64,000 bases of DNA from Panonychus citri (taxonomy: Eukaryota; Arthropoda; Arachnida; Trombidiformes; Tetranychidae). Positions 36,596-44,587 of this stretch are shown in pieces. The notes under the pieces are model-generated. The model searched no databases. It saw only the letters and a program-made list of their open reading frames with translations, and was not told the origin of the DNA. Position 1 is the first letter of the stretch, and the number at the start of each line of letters is the position of its first letter. A program made the translations under genes and the position numbers. The stretch lies in assembly GCF_014898815.1 (NCBI RefSeq), contig NW_026515506.1:1-64000 (forward strand), given 5' to 3'.

Positions 36596-37758
36596 GGTAA
36601 GATGAGCGTTAATGGTTGGAGGTGGAGCTTGAAACTAACAATCACACTTATCCACAATTATTTTAATCCAATGGATCAAATTAAAAAGCAACCAGGATAA
36701 AACTCAGCGATATCTTTGATTACAATTTGGAAATTAATTCCTATGTTTTTAGAAAGATAATTTTTCCTGTAAACAAACTCTTCGATGTAGGTTTTTCTTT
36801 CCTTTCCATGGGCTGTTTTGGGTAAGCATCGTTTAAGTGATCCCCACACTCTCTCAATTTTCTGTGTGTTTATGGTTGGATCATCAGGATCAACGAAGTT
36901 AGTTGAGTGATTAACTTGATCAACACGGTAACCGACCTGGCGTAAACAAAGATAAGATCTCCACCTGTCGGTTATTAGCCGACAAGGTTTGACTCTTCGA
37001 GTGATCAACTCCTTGATTGTAGCCGACCCGCGATCGGTTGCAAGTTCAGCAAAACACTCGCCAGTAGCACGGTCAATACCTCCAATCACCCATGACTTTT
37101 TTTTCTCGCTAAACGTTAGACGACCACGGTGGTTTTTACGATGAAACACTTTAGTCTCATCAACTTCTACCTCATGTCCTTCACCGCCGATTTGATTAGA
37201 GTTAAAACTGCATTTGTTGATACACATTTCTCGTAACTGTCCAAAGTGATTAACAACCGTACTCTTGGCTAAGCCGAGGGCCATCGACGTGAAGTCGACG
37301 GTACATTTAGAGACCCAAAAGTAAATTAGCTTGAGCGAAATCATAATTGAAAGTCGACTATTAGAAAACCAAGTGTATTGAGCAGCATTGATGACGGTAT
37401 TACACTTGTTACAATGGTAACGGAATTTCAATTTTAATTCAGCTCTTCTTTCCTTGGTCATTACTCCATCACAATTAACATCAACACATTCGTGGGTTTT
37501 AGGTAAATTGATTAAACCAAAGTGTTCACTGAACCTAATTCCAGGTAATTCTTCACCTTGACAAGCAATCAACTCATCAAAATTAATTAAACTTAATTTT
37601 CTAAAGTCAAACTCATTGAAAAGAGACATGTTAACTGGGTAAAGGATTAAACAGAAGTTAATCCATAAGATTAGTTAATCCATTGGATTAAAATAATTGT
37701 GGATAAGTGTGATTGTTAGTCTCAAGCTCCACCTCCAACCATTAACGCTCATCTTACC
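36596..37758 (-). mobile_element. Complete Merlin (IS1016-like) DNA transposon
   Basis: 1163 bases with terminal inverted repeats of 81 bp (36596-36676 and 37678-37758) that differ at a single position. Ends read GGTAAGATGAGCGTTAATGG. The element is flanked by an exact 8-bp target duplication, GCTACGAT, at 36588-36595 and 37759-37766, the size known for Merlin elements. It contains one intact transposase. The near-identity of the termini and the intact gene point to recent insertion and possible activity. Confidence 0.95.
36676..37629 (-). CDS. Merlin transposase (DDE, IS1016/ISXO2-like)
   Basis: 317 codons, ATG at 37627-37629 and stop touching the inner edge of the left inverted repeat. An N-terminal Cys pattern (C48, C53, C73, C76) looks like a zinc ribbon. 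The catalytic core has D157 (EVDET), D221 (LITDRWRSY) and E259 (KIERVWGSLK). The 37 residues between the second Asp and the Glu fit the superfamily. WVIGGIDRATGECF is the usual strand between the first two acidic residues. Length is near that of full transposases and no stop or frameshift is seen. It would cut and paste the element through the 81-bp termini. Neighbouring sequence is unrelated host DNA. Confidence 0.93.
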   Translation of the reverse strand: MSLFNEFDFRKLSLINFDELIACQGEELPGIRFSEHFGLINLPKTHECVDVNCDGVMTKERRAELKLKFRYHCNKCNTVINAAQYTWFSNSRLSIMISLKLIYFWVSKCTVDFTSMALGLAKSTVVNHFGQLREMCINKCSFNSNQIGGEGHEVEVDETKVFHRKNHRGRLTFSEKKKSWVIGGIDRATGECFAELATDRGSATIKELITRRVKPCRLITDRWRSYLCLRQVGYRVDQVNHSTNFVDPDDPTINTQKIERVWGSLKRCLPKTAHGKERKTYIEEFVYRKNYLSKNIGINFQIVIKDIAEFYPGCFLI

Positions 37759-37766
37759 GCTACGAT

Positions 37767-38020
37767 AAGACTCCTGCCATCTATTATCAGAAATGAAAAG
37801 TAAACTAATTGTGTGTGAAAACTTTTTTTCAGTTTCTCATTGTTTAAAATAATTAATTATCTTCTTCTAATTTTGATAATTGATATTTAGAAAATAATTA
37901 CAGATAATTTAAATAAATGAATAATCATTAGTATGTCCTAATTTTTTTTTCTTCTTCTTCTACAACTAATATTTATCTTCATCTCAAAGTCATTGATTAA
38001 CTAAACTTTTCACTCTCGTC
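37767..38020. other. Host spacer between Merlin and the first direct repeat
   Basis: AT-rich, with a short TTCTTCTTCTT run. No features seen. Confidence 0.5.
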
Positions 38021-38848
38021 ATAACAATTTAAACCAATAACATATTCACCCGTAAGGTAAACTGACACTAATTTAGAAAAGAGAGAGAAAGAGAAAGAAA
38101 AAAAAGTTGAGCTATTAAATTAAATTAAAATTTTGATTCTAATTAATTCATTATACTTATTATTATGTTTTCTTCATGATTAGTAGCTAAATAGTAGCAA
38201 CAGAATTAAACATCAAAGGGACAATTAACGATCAAGTCAAATGCCTAAACCATTGATTTTATTGGAAAAGATGAAGAATCAAAAACTTCATCATTAATTA
38301 ATTGTGAAGAGAAAACTTTAAAACTAATCATTAATTAATAATCAAGAACCTTTAAAACTATCAACAATAATGGTAGAGCCTGTTAACTAGTAGTTTAGAA
38401 AGTTTGACAACAACAACAAAGACAATTAATTACGATTAAAAGTATATATACAATTAATCAATCAATTGAAATCGATGGTTACTAGAAAATCAAAATTGGA
38501 AACAAGAAGAAAACTTTTCAAACTAATATTCTCGTTATTTTGTGTAAGTGTAGAAAAATTTTCTCAAACTGAAAACTTGGTGAAAGGTAGAAAGGTTGAA
38601 ATTGGTTGATTAACTAATTAATTTCAAAATCAGATTAAAGTAATCATGTAGGGGTAAAATAAAGTTCATGATAAATTATGATTCTAACCATGTAATCAGG
38701 TTGATTCATGGAAAATTCAAACAATCAGGTAATAAATAAGGTAAATAAACAGTGGAAACAAAATGTTTGCAATGGAAAACAAAATATAAGTAAAAGATGA
38801 TTGAAAATCGCCTAAAGGCTGATACCATCCACTGTTTGATGAATTGAG
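38021..38848 (+). repeat. Direct repeat X, left copy, abutting the Polinton
   Basis: Runs from ATAACAATTTAAACC to CTGTTTGATGAATTGAG and is repeated in the same orientation at 53999-54847. It ends exactly where the Polinton terminal repeat begins. It is 21 bases shorter than the right copy, mostly through 1-3-base gaps, several in homopolymers. There is no ORF. Possible origins are an exceptionally long target duplication, an older tandem duplication, or a haplotype mis-join. Confidence 0.9.
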
Positions 38849-38916
38849 AGTAGTCATATAATGTACACCTCTGGCACAACCGTCACTTCTGGATCAAAGT
38901 GTCACTTCTGGATCAA
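38849..38916 (+). repeat. Polinton left terminal inverted repeat
   Basis: 68 bases, exact reverse complement of 53926-53993. Its inner half already contains the CACTTCTGGATCAA unit that recurs in the subterminal arrays. Confidence 0.95.
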
Positions 38917-39345
38917 ACTTTCTGGATCAGATTTTCAGCGCGAAATTCAAATAATTTCAAAAGATTCTGGAACTAACACCAACATTCGATGACCTTATTT
39001 CAGGTCAATTTTTGGCGGGAAATTCAAATAATTTCAAATGATTCTGGAACTAATACAAACATTCGATGACCTTATTTTCGAACATAATTTTAGCGGGAAA
39101 TTCAAATTTTTAAATAGGACCAACATTTAGTGTATTCTTGGTTAACATTCAGTGAACTTCTACTCTATAAAGTGTCACTTCTGGATCAAAGTGTCCATAC
39201 TAGCACAAAGTGTCCATACTGGACCAAAGCTTCCACTCTGGACCAAAGTGTCCATTCTGGACCAGATTTTTACCGGGAACTTCAAATTTATTATAAAAAG
39301 ATTCTAAGACAAATGAGGGTTCTGGGACAACTTTTTGGCGGGAAA
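38917..39345. repeat. Polinton left subterminal repeats with E2F-like sites
   Basis: An 80-base unit (GCGSGAAATTCAAATAATTTC ... CATTCGATGACCTTATTT) occurs two and a half times at about 38932-39110. An 18-19-base unit (AAAGTGTCCATACTGGACC and variants) occurs about five times at 39171-39264. Between them, five TTTTNNCGGGAAA-like sites occur at 38932, 39009, 39086, 39266 and 39332; two of them, at 39009 and 39332, read TTTTTGGCGGGAAA, a textbook E2F/DP site. A 100-codon ORF across this region is a by-product and is not annotated. Confidence 0.75.
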
Positions 39346-39807
39346 TTGACCGCTGATGATGTTACCAACATCATCACCCTTATCTCCTTGACAACAAAGC
39401 TTCATTACTTTTCTCTTATTCATTTCTTATAATCAATAGATTATGATTGGTCGACCAATCTCTTTGAGACTCTTTAGCTTTAATTGTTGTTATCGTTTTT
39501 ATAAATTTTTCACTTTGTTTAACTTCCTTTTCCGTCAACCATTTTGATCACTTTTAGATAAAAGCTGATTGTTAGCAACAATCAGCTGTCATATTATGCC
39601 TCTTTAAACTCTAACAACTGTAATTAAACCTTTGATTAGTTTACAATGTGTGAATAAGATATTCAAACGTGTTGATAACACTTGAATTTAACTCAGTAAT
39701 TTAAATGTGTTTAGTAATTTAAGTAACAAGTTTAATTTAAACTCGTATACTCAAGAGTTAGTAACTTTAGTGCTAATTTGTTCCTTGGTTCGCTGGAACC
39801 ATAACAT
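39346..39807. other. Polinton left non-coding segment with a perfect hairpin
   Basis: No ORF. A perfect 11-bp hairpin with a 3-base loop lies at 39563-39587 (AGCTGATTGTT / AACAATCAGCT). Otherwise plain AT-rich sequence upstream of the TBP-like gene. Confidence 0.6.
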
Positions 39808-39936
39808 TTGGCTGAATTAAGGCTGATCACCGTCAGCTCATTCGATACGATGAAACATAACATGATTTTACGAATCATCATTTTCATAACAGTCATTTTA
39901 CTACTAATATTCCGTGCTCTATTTTTGATATATAAT

Positions 39937-40421
39937 ATGACCAAATCAATCTGGCCTAATTATCGGATCGATAATATAGTTTCAATATGGTCCATAGGAC
40001 CAATAGATATCAAAGTCGATAATACAAACCGAAAGAAAAAATGCTCAAGTTATACGAACTGATAAATGCTGCTGGTTTTGCATCAGGAAAAATTACAGCA
40101 ACTGGATTCAAAAGTCTACCCATGACAATTCTGACTCTAATGGAAACGTTCCCTGATCGTGAAATAATCTTTATCAGAATATCTAATATAACAGCATCAA
40201 GTTATAATTCAGTAAGGTTCAATACTGAAAAACTGAAACAATTATATTGTAAAAAAGATACAAGTTATGAACCTGAATTATTCCCTCCAATATATACAAA
40301 ACTAAATGGACTAACAATCATGTACTTCCATACTGGATCAATCGTAATTGTTGGCGCGAAAAGTGTCGAACAAATTGAAACTGCGATTGCGCAGTTCATG
40401 GACAGAATCAAATCACTATAA
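39937..40421 (+). pseudogene. TATA-binding-protein-like gene, split by a one-base frameshift
   Basis: TBP folds from two imperfect repeats that bend the TATA box. The second repeat is complete in the frame 40041-40421: N49 of RISNI, SYEPELFP at 75-82, and FHTGSIVIVGAKS at 96-108. The end of the first repeat is in the same frame (GFASGKITATGFKS, 12-25). The start of the first repeat, RIDNIVSIWSIGPIDIK, lies in the neighbouring frame, 39937-40062. The switch falls at the six-A run 40036-40041, where one base more would join the two. The likely start is ATG 39937 or one further up (39808), which adds a hydrophobic segment. Asn and Phe residues at DNA-contact positions are largely kept. Length (about 150 residues) is short of the usual 180-residue core. 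The gene may steer polymerase II to the element's own promoters. Either decay or a sequencing indel explains the shift; slippage at the A-run is less likely. Confidence 0.75.
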
Positions 40422-40451
40422 ATAGAGAGGTTCAACTAAAATGAAAGTTCA
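40417..40451 (+). promoter_or_regulatory. TATA box and initiator for the 40487 gene
   Basis: TATAAATAGAG begins at 40417, and its TAA at 40419-40421 is the stop codon of the TBP-like gene. GTTCATTT follows, with the presumed start A at 40451, 34 bases after the first T. The downstream stretch AGTTCATTTGTCATT..AACTTTGAA is shared with the next promoter. Confidence 0.7.
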
Positions 40452-40486
40452 TTTGTCATTTGAACTTTGAAGAGTAAACATTAAAA

Positions 40487-41083
40487 ATGGGTTGTGTAAT
40501 CTGGAGAACACATAGAATCTTTAATGGTCCAATCATCTTTAAAATTTCTCGAAGTGAAAAATGTAATCGATTGGATATACGTTATAGTTATAATAGTTCA
40601 CCAACTAAATTCGGAATATCGTTAACACCATCAGAATTTAAATTTATATTTAATTTCTATAACAACAAGGACTTACGTAATGAACAAGCCTTCTTCTATG
40701 ATGTGCAAATCAAGAGAATCGGAAGTGAGACATTGAAAATAACGAAAAAAGATTCTTATGTTCTAACACCGATGGATTTCTGGAAAGAAGTAACACCATT
40801 TGTTCCTGCTGCTTTATTTTTATTATCGAAGGATCTACCTATCAAACAGTTAATTGATTTGTACATATTATCTTTATTAACAACTGAAGAGAATTTATTA
40901 GAACATAAATTCACAGCAATCAGAGGTAATAAAGTCGAGCCTGAAAAGTGTTATTTATTCAACCTAGGATTAGTTACTGCTGATGATTTACTCAACACGT
41001 CACTAGATGTCGCTGCACTCACTCGATTTGCTCACTCCGATCCAAAACTTTTCTGCTCACTCGTCAAACTACAGTATAAATAG
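40487..41083 (+). CDS. Polinton protein of unknown function (198 aa)
   Basis: Intact ORF preceded by ATTAAAAATG at the start. Mixed alpha/beta-looking sequence with aromatic-rich patches (FKFIFNFYNNK, FFYDVQIKRIG), a hydrophobic helix near residues 105-118 (VTPFVPAALFLLS) and no signal peptide. I recognise no family. It is expressed from its own TATA promoter and is followed by a gene with an almost identical promoter, so the two are probably made at the same stage. Neighbouring TBP-like and exonuclease-like genes hint at an early, non-structural role, but this is inference. Confidence 0.7.
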   Translation: MGCVIWRTHRIFNGPIIFKISRSEKCNRLDIRYSYNSSPTKFGISLTPSEFKFIFNFYNNKDLRNEQAFFYDVQIKRIGSETLKITKKDSYVLTPMDFWKEVTPFVPAALFLLSKDLPIKQLIDLYILSLLTTEENLLEHKFTAIRGNKVEPEKCYLFNLGLVTADDLLNTSLDVAALTRFAHSDPKLFCSLVKLQYK

Positions 41084-41108
41084 AGATGATCAAGTGAACA
41101 CAAGTTCA
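41075..41108 (+). promoter_or_regulatory. TATA box and initiator for the 41137 gene
   Basis: TATAAATAGAG begins at 41075, and TAG at 41081-41083 is the stop codon of the preceding gene. The start A would be 41108 in AGTTCATTT, 33 bases on. From 41103 to 41137 the sequence matches 40446-40480 at all but about four positions. Confidence 0.7.
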
Positions 41109-41136
41109 TTTGTCATTCAAACTTTGAACAGTCAAC

Positions 41137-41652
41137 ATGGAATATATTTGTGCTTATTTCGATACTCAAGGTATCTATGTTAACGGTACTTATCATCCAC
41201 AAGAGGTTGCAATGTACGGTGATGATCATTTAATTCATGTGAAAGTGGGTAAATTTTGTGAATGTAAACCAACACCTAAAGAGGAAAAACAAATACAATA
41301 TCTCGAAAAGTACCATCATGGATTAAAATATAATGGATTCACTAATGGTTTAAGTTATGATGAATTGGAAGCTCTATGTGTAACTTTTTATAGAGCTTGC
41401 AGGAACAAATCAAAATTAATTGTAGCCGTTCGATCAGTTGAAGCAGAAATTGTATTGAATAAATTCAATATCCCTCTAATTAATATCAATCAAACGTATG
41501 GTGCTTCGTATAAACTCATTGACCAGTTAAAACAACCATGTTATCTACATTCTTCTAACGTGAACACAAGATGTTCACTAAATATTGTCCAATATATGAA
41601 GAAACATATGGACTATGTTAAAGAACATGGAATCGATGTTGTTGATAACTAA
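41137..41652 (+). CDS. Conserved mobile-element protein, DxQG type (171 aa)
   Basis: Opens with YICAYFDTQGIYVNGTYHPQEVA. It then has HHGLKYNGF near residue 61, LIVAVRSVEAEIVLNKF near 94 and a Cys/His end (CYLHSSNVNTRCSLNIV). This order recalls an uncharacterised family common in arthropod transposons and virus-like elements, whose DxQG...KE pattern looks like an RNase H-fold nuclease of the DEDD type. I base this on pattern memory, and the catalytic set is not proven: only D8 and E23 of the expected acids are obvious. The ORF is intact and has its own TATA promoter. Confidence 0.6.
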   Translation: MEYICAYFDTQGIYVNGTYHPQEVAMYGDDHLIHVKVGKFCECKPTPKEEKQIQYLEKYHHGLKYNGFTNGLSYDELEALCVTFYRACRNKSKLIVAVRSVEAEIVLNKFNIPLININQTYGASYKLIDQLKQPCYLHSSNVNTRCSLNIVQYMKKHMDYVKEHGIDVVDN

Positions 41653-41883
41653 ATTTCTATTAATCATTTCAAATTTATGTTAATCATTTTTCAAAAATTC
41701 ATATTCATTTTCAAAAATTCATATTCATTTTCAAAACTCATGTTTATCATTTTTTGTAAAATTTCAATTTTCAAAAAATTCACATTAATCATTTTCATAA
41801 AAAAAATTCGTAAAAAACGTTTTTTCAGATTTTTCAATAATCTACTTAAGAATAGAAAACAATAAACAATTTAAATCTTTAAA
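41653..41883. repeat. Intergenic 20-base repeats before the ATPase
   Basis: TTCATATTCATTTTCAAAAA and variants (TTAATCATTTTCAAAAATT...) recur five to six times. The 62-codon ORF across it (Ile/Phe/Lys-rich) is a translation of the repeat. The ATPase ATG follows in the context TCTTTAAAATG. Confidence 0.6.
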
Positions 41884-42500
41884 ATGCAAATTTTCTCTGT
41901 TTATTTACGTCATCCATTTACAATGATGATTGCTGGTCCAACAGGTTCGGGTAAAACTTATTGGATTAAGCAATTAGTTTCAAATGTTAATAAATATTGT
42001 TACCCACCACCAGAAAAGATAACTTACTTTTACGGAGAATATCAGGAAATATTCAGTTCAATGCCGAATGTTAATTTTATTCAAGGTTTACCTGAAAATT
42101 TAATACAAAAATTTGATGGTATAAAACCAGAATGGATTATTATTGATGATTTAATGTTTGAATCAACAAATTCAAAAGTGATAAGTGAATTATTTACTAA
42201 AGGATCTCACCATCGTAATTTATCTGTTATTTTATTAGTACAAAACTTTTTACTCAGAATCAAGAAATATATCATTAAATTCACAATATGTAGTTTATTT
42301 TAAAATCCTCGTGATCAATCAATGATAACTAATATCGAAGACAGATTTTACCTGGTAAAGTTAAAAGTTACAAGATATTTATGAAGATGCAAAGAAAACC
42401 ATATTCATATTTATTTTTCGATTTAAAACCTGATACACCAATAGAAACTAGATTTCTTAAAATGTATGATGAAGAACCATATTACACATATTTAGTATAA
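41884..42500 (+). pseudogene. Packaging ATPase (FtsK/HerA, A32-like), frameshifted C-terminus
   Basis: Pumps the genome into the capsid in related viruses. The N-terminal 139 codons carry Walker A GPTGSGKT (18-25) and Walker B WIIIDDLM (84-91), then the KGSHHRNLSVILLVQN strand typical of the Polinton/A32 group. After 42303 the frame closes, yet coding resemblance continues in other frames: NPRDQSMITN just after 42300 and a final block, YSYLFFDLKPDTPIETRF, ending at TAA 42498-42500. At least two shifts are needed, between 42245 and 42390. Either the gene is decaying or the sequence has uncorrected indels. Length with all pieces, about 205 residues, is normal for the family. Confidence 0.85.
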
Positions 42501-42528
42501 GAAGTTTGATTCTTTTAGTTAATTAAAA

Positions 42529-42870
42529 ATGACGGTTAAACGTGCACTCAAGTGTTATTCTTGCTTGCGACAGCTTGCAAAGACGAAATCACATATCCAA
42601 AGAAGAAAAATCATTTCCAATTCACCTAAATCTATTTACCCAGTAATTACTGATATTGCTAAACAAATCTTGAAAGGTGTAATACCTTTAAAACCCAAAC
42701 ATAAAACCCAACTCAAACGGTATAAGAAAGATTTACGTCTTCTCACCGGTAAATCTACATTGAAACAGAGACAAAATCTGATTAATCAGAAAGGTGGATT
42801 CTTACCATTATTAATTAAACCAGCATTGACACTATTAGCAACAATTGCTGCAAATCAATTGTCGAAATAA
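42529..42870 (+). CDS. Small basic Polinton protein (113 aa)
   Basis: Strongly basic, with about 25 Lys/Arg, an N-terminal CxxC-like pair (CYSCLRQLAK), a basic helix (KHKTQLKRYKKDLRLL), then GGFLPLLIKPALTLLATIA, a C-terminal hydrophobic segment. Genes of this composition sit near the ATPase in many Polintons and may bind DNA in the virion core, or membranes via the C-terminal segment; I recall no established function. The start is preceded by ATTAAAAATG. Its TAA overlaps the next ATG (TAATG at 42868-42872). Confidence 0.65.
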   Translation: MTVKRALKCYSCLRQLAKTKSHIQRRKIISNSPKSIYPVITDIAKQILKGVIPLKPKHKTQLKRYKKDLRLLTGKSTLKQRQNLINQKGGFLPLLIKPALTLLATIAANQLSK

Positions 42871-43532
42871 TGAATACAGTAACTCGAATGTACTTAGTTT
42901 CTGAAGATCAATATAAACGTAATGTTTTGAGACCCAGTGTAACTAGACGTATGTTGAATAAAAATTTACCAACTGAAGTTAAAGTTAAATTCATTAATAA
43001 TATGTTGGCAAGAACAAAAGAACATAATCTCGAACATCAAAATTACCGTGGAACCGAATTTTATAATGAAGATCAACAATCAGAACCATCAGAATTTGAA
43101 AGTGCAGTTTCACATACAAATGATCGGACTTTAATTGATACTAAATCGGAAGATGATACATTACCAATGGAAGCATCGAGTCCATATCGTTTACCACCAG
43201 AACCTGTAAGAGTTTCTCCGTATCCTTCAAACTCAAGAATGGATGCAAAAGATGCACTAACAACATTAATCAGAGGGATCCCTGGTTTAGTTACCGAGAA
43301 AGGGAAAATCACAAATGAAACTGGAATACCTTCAAATGCGAGTAATATAGATGAAATCATTACTTACTTACGAACTGTTGGTGCAAGAACTAAATTCCCA
43401 AATGGTTCAAAAAGAGTATTATCAATGATTAGATTAAAATATCCAGGTGCAGTTAAACTAATTAAGAACGAAAAAGCAATTGAATTTATTAATGACTTAA
43501 AATGGGAGGATTTAGTATCGAACAAGAATTAG
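42870..43532 (+). CDS. Conserved Polinton protein of unknown function (220 aa)
   Basis: N-terminus MYLVSEDQYKRNVL, a central acidic and Pro/Ser-rich linker (about 65-118), then a compact C-terminal domain from about residue 123 (DALTTLIRGIPGL...SNIDEIITYLRT...FPNGSKRVL...LIKN). This C-terminal pattern (short helix, Gly turn, SNI, helix, PxG, Ile-Lys-Asn) recurs in proteins encoded next to Polinton integrases, as far as I recall. The function is unknown. It shares one base with the gene before it and overlaps the integrase start by 31 bases in a different frame. Confidence 0.65.
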   Translation: MNTVTRMYLVSEDQYKRNVLRPSVTRRMLNKNLPTEVKVKFINNMLARTKEHNLEHQNYRGTEFYNEDQQSEPSEFESAVSHTNDRTLIDTKSEDDTLPMEASSPYRLPPEPVRVSPYPSNSRMDAKDALTTLIRGIPGLVTEKGKITNETGIPSNASNIDEIITYLRTVGARTKFPNGSKRVLSMIRLKYPGAVKLIKNEKAIEFINDLKWEDLVSNKN

Positions 43533-44587
43533 AAAAAATATATTATGATCCTGAATCATCTGGATCATTTGGAGGTATTAAAAAATTATATGATACTGCA
43601 AGAATTAAAATTTCCAATTTAAAATTCAATGATGTTGAATCATGGTTAAAAAACCAAGAAACATATAGTTTATTCCGTGAAAGAAAGAAACCATTCCCAA
43701 GATTACCTATTCTGGTTGATAAAGTCGATGAGCAATGGCAAGCCGATATTATGGATATGAGTTGGCTTTCAAGAGCCAACGATCGTTATAAATACTTATT
43801 AGTTGTTATTGATTGTCTAAGTAGATTTGCCTGGGCAATACCTTTAAAAGATAAATCTTCAAATTCAGTTATTAACGGATTTAAAGAAATATTCAAATTA
43901 AGAAAACCAGAAAAATTACAAACTGATCAAGGAAAAGAATTTGTTAATCAATATTTAAAACAATATTTACAAAAACTTAATATTAATCATTTCACATCAA
44001 CTGATGATTTAATTAAATGTGCAATTGTCGAGAGATTCAATCGTACATTAAGATCTCGAATTTATCGATATTTACATTATAAAAACAAACACAAATATAT
44101 TGATGTATTAAATAAAATAATCAATTCATATAATAATTCATATCATCGAACTATTAAAATGACCCCAATTCAAGCATTAACTAACCAATCATTAGCTGTT
44201 AGTAATGTTTTCCGCGGTCAAAAGAAAAATAAAAAGAAACAAAAACCTTACCAAGTAGGAGATAGTGTTCGAATAACAAGAGCTAAAACTATTTTCGAGA
44301 AAGGTGCAACATCAACATGGAGTCGTGAGATCTATTATATAACTAAAGTCAAACATACACCACAAGGATATGTTTATCGTCTACGTGATTATGATAATGA
44401 ACCAGTTACATCGATTTTTTATCATGAAGAGATCTATCCTGTGGTTGAACCTGATTTATATAAGATTAATGAAGTTTTAAGAACTAGAATAAATCCACGT
44501 ACTAAAAAGAAAGAATATTTCGTTTCATGGGTTGGATATCCTGATAAATTTAATTCCTGGGTTGATTCAATTGAAAATGTCGAATGA
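43502..44587 (+). CDS. Polinton integrase (rve) with C-terminal chromodomain
   Basis: 361 codons, intact. The catalytic DD35E triad is D82 (WQADIMDM), D142 (LQTDQGKEF) and E177 (IVERFNR); exactly 34 residues separate the last two. LLVVIDCLSRFAWAIPLK is the usual strand after the first Asp. A basic KKNKKKQ stretch and an SH3-like PYQVGDSVRITR segment follow. Residues about 317-361 form a chromodomain-like tail (YKINEVLRTR, YFVSWVGYPDKFNSWVDS) that in related integrases reads histone marks and chooses the target. ATG 43502 starts within the previous gene. The protein joins the element's ends to host DNA. Confidence 0.95.
   Translation: MGGFSIEQELEKIYYDPESSGSFGGIKKLYDTARIKISNLKFNDVESWLKNQETYSLFRERKKPFPRLPILVDKVDEQWQADIMDMSWLSRANDRYKYLLVVIDCLSRFAWAIPLKDKSSNSVINGFKEIFKLRKPEKLQTDQGKEFVNQYLKQYLQKLNINHFTSTDDLIKCAIVERFNRTLRSRIYRYLHYKNKHKYIDVLNKIINSYNNSYHRTIKMTPIQALTNQSLAVSNVFRGQKKNKKKQKPYQVGDSVRITRAKTIFEKGATSTWSREIYYITKVKHTPQGYVYRLRDYDNEPVTSIFYHEEIYPVVEPDLYKINEVLRTRINPRTKKKEYFVSWVGYPDKFNSWVDSIENVE

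Noticed and set aside
39130..39432. 100-codon ORF in the Polinton left end
   Set aside because: Covers the GTGTCC..CTGGACC repeat array; the protein repeats (STKCPYW, DQSVHSG) simply mirror it.
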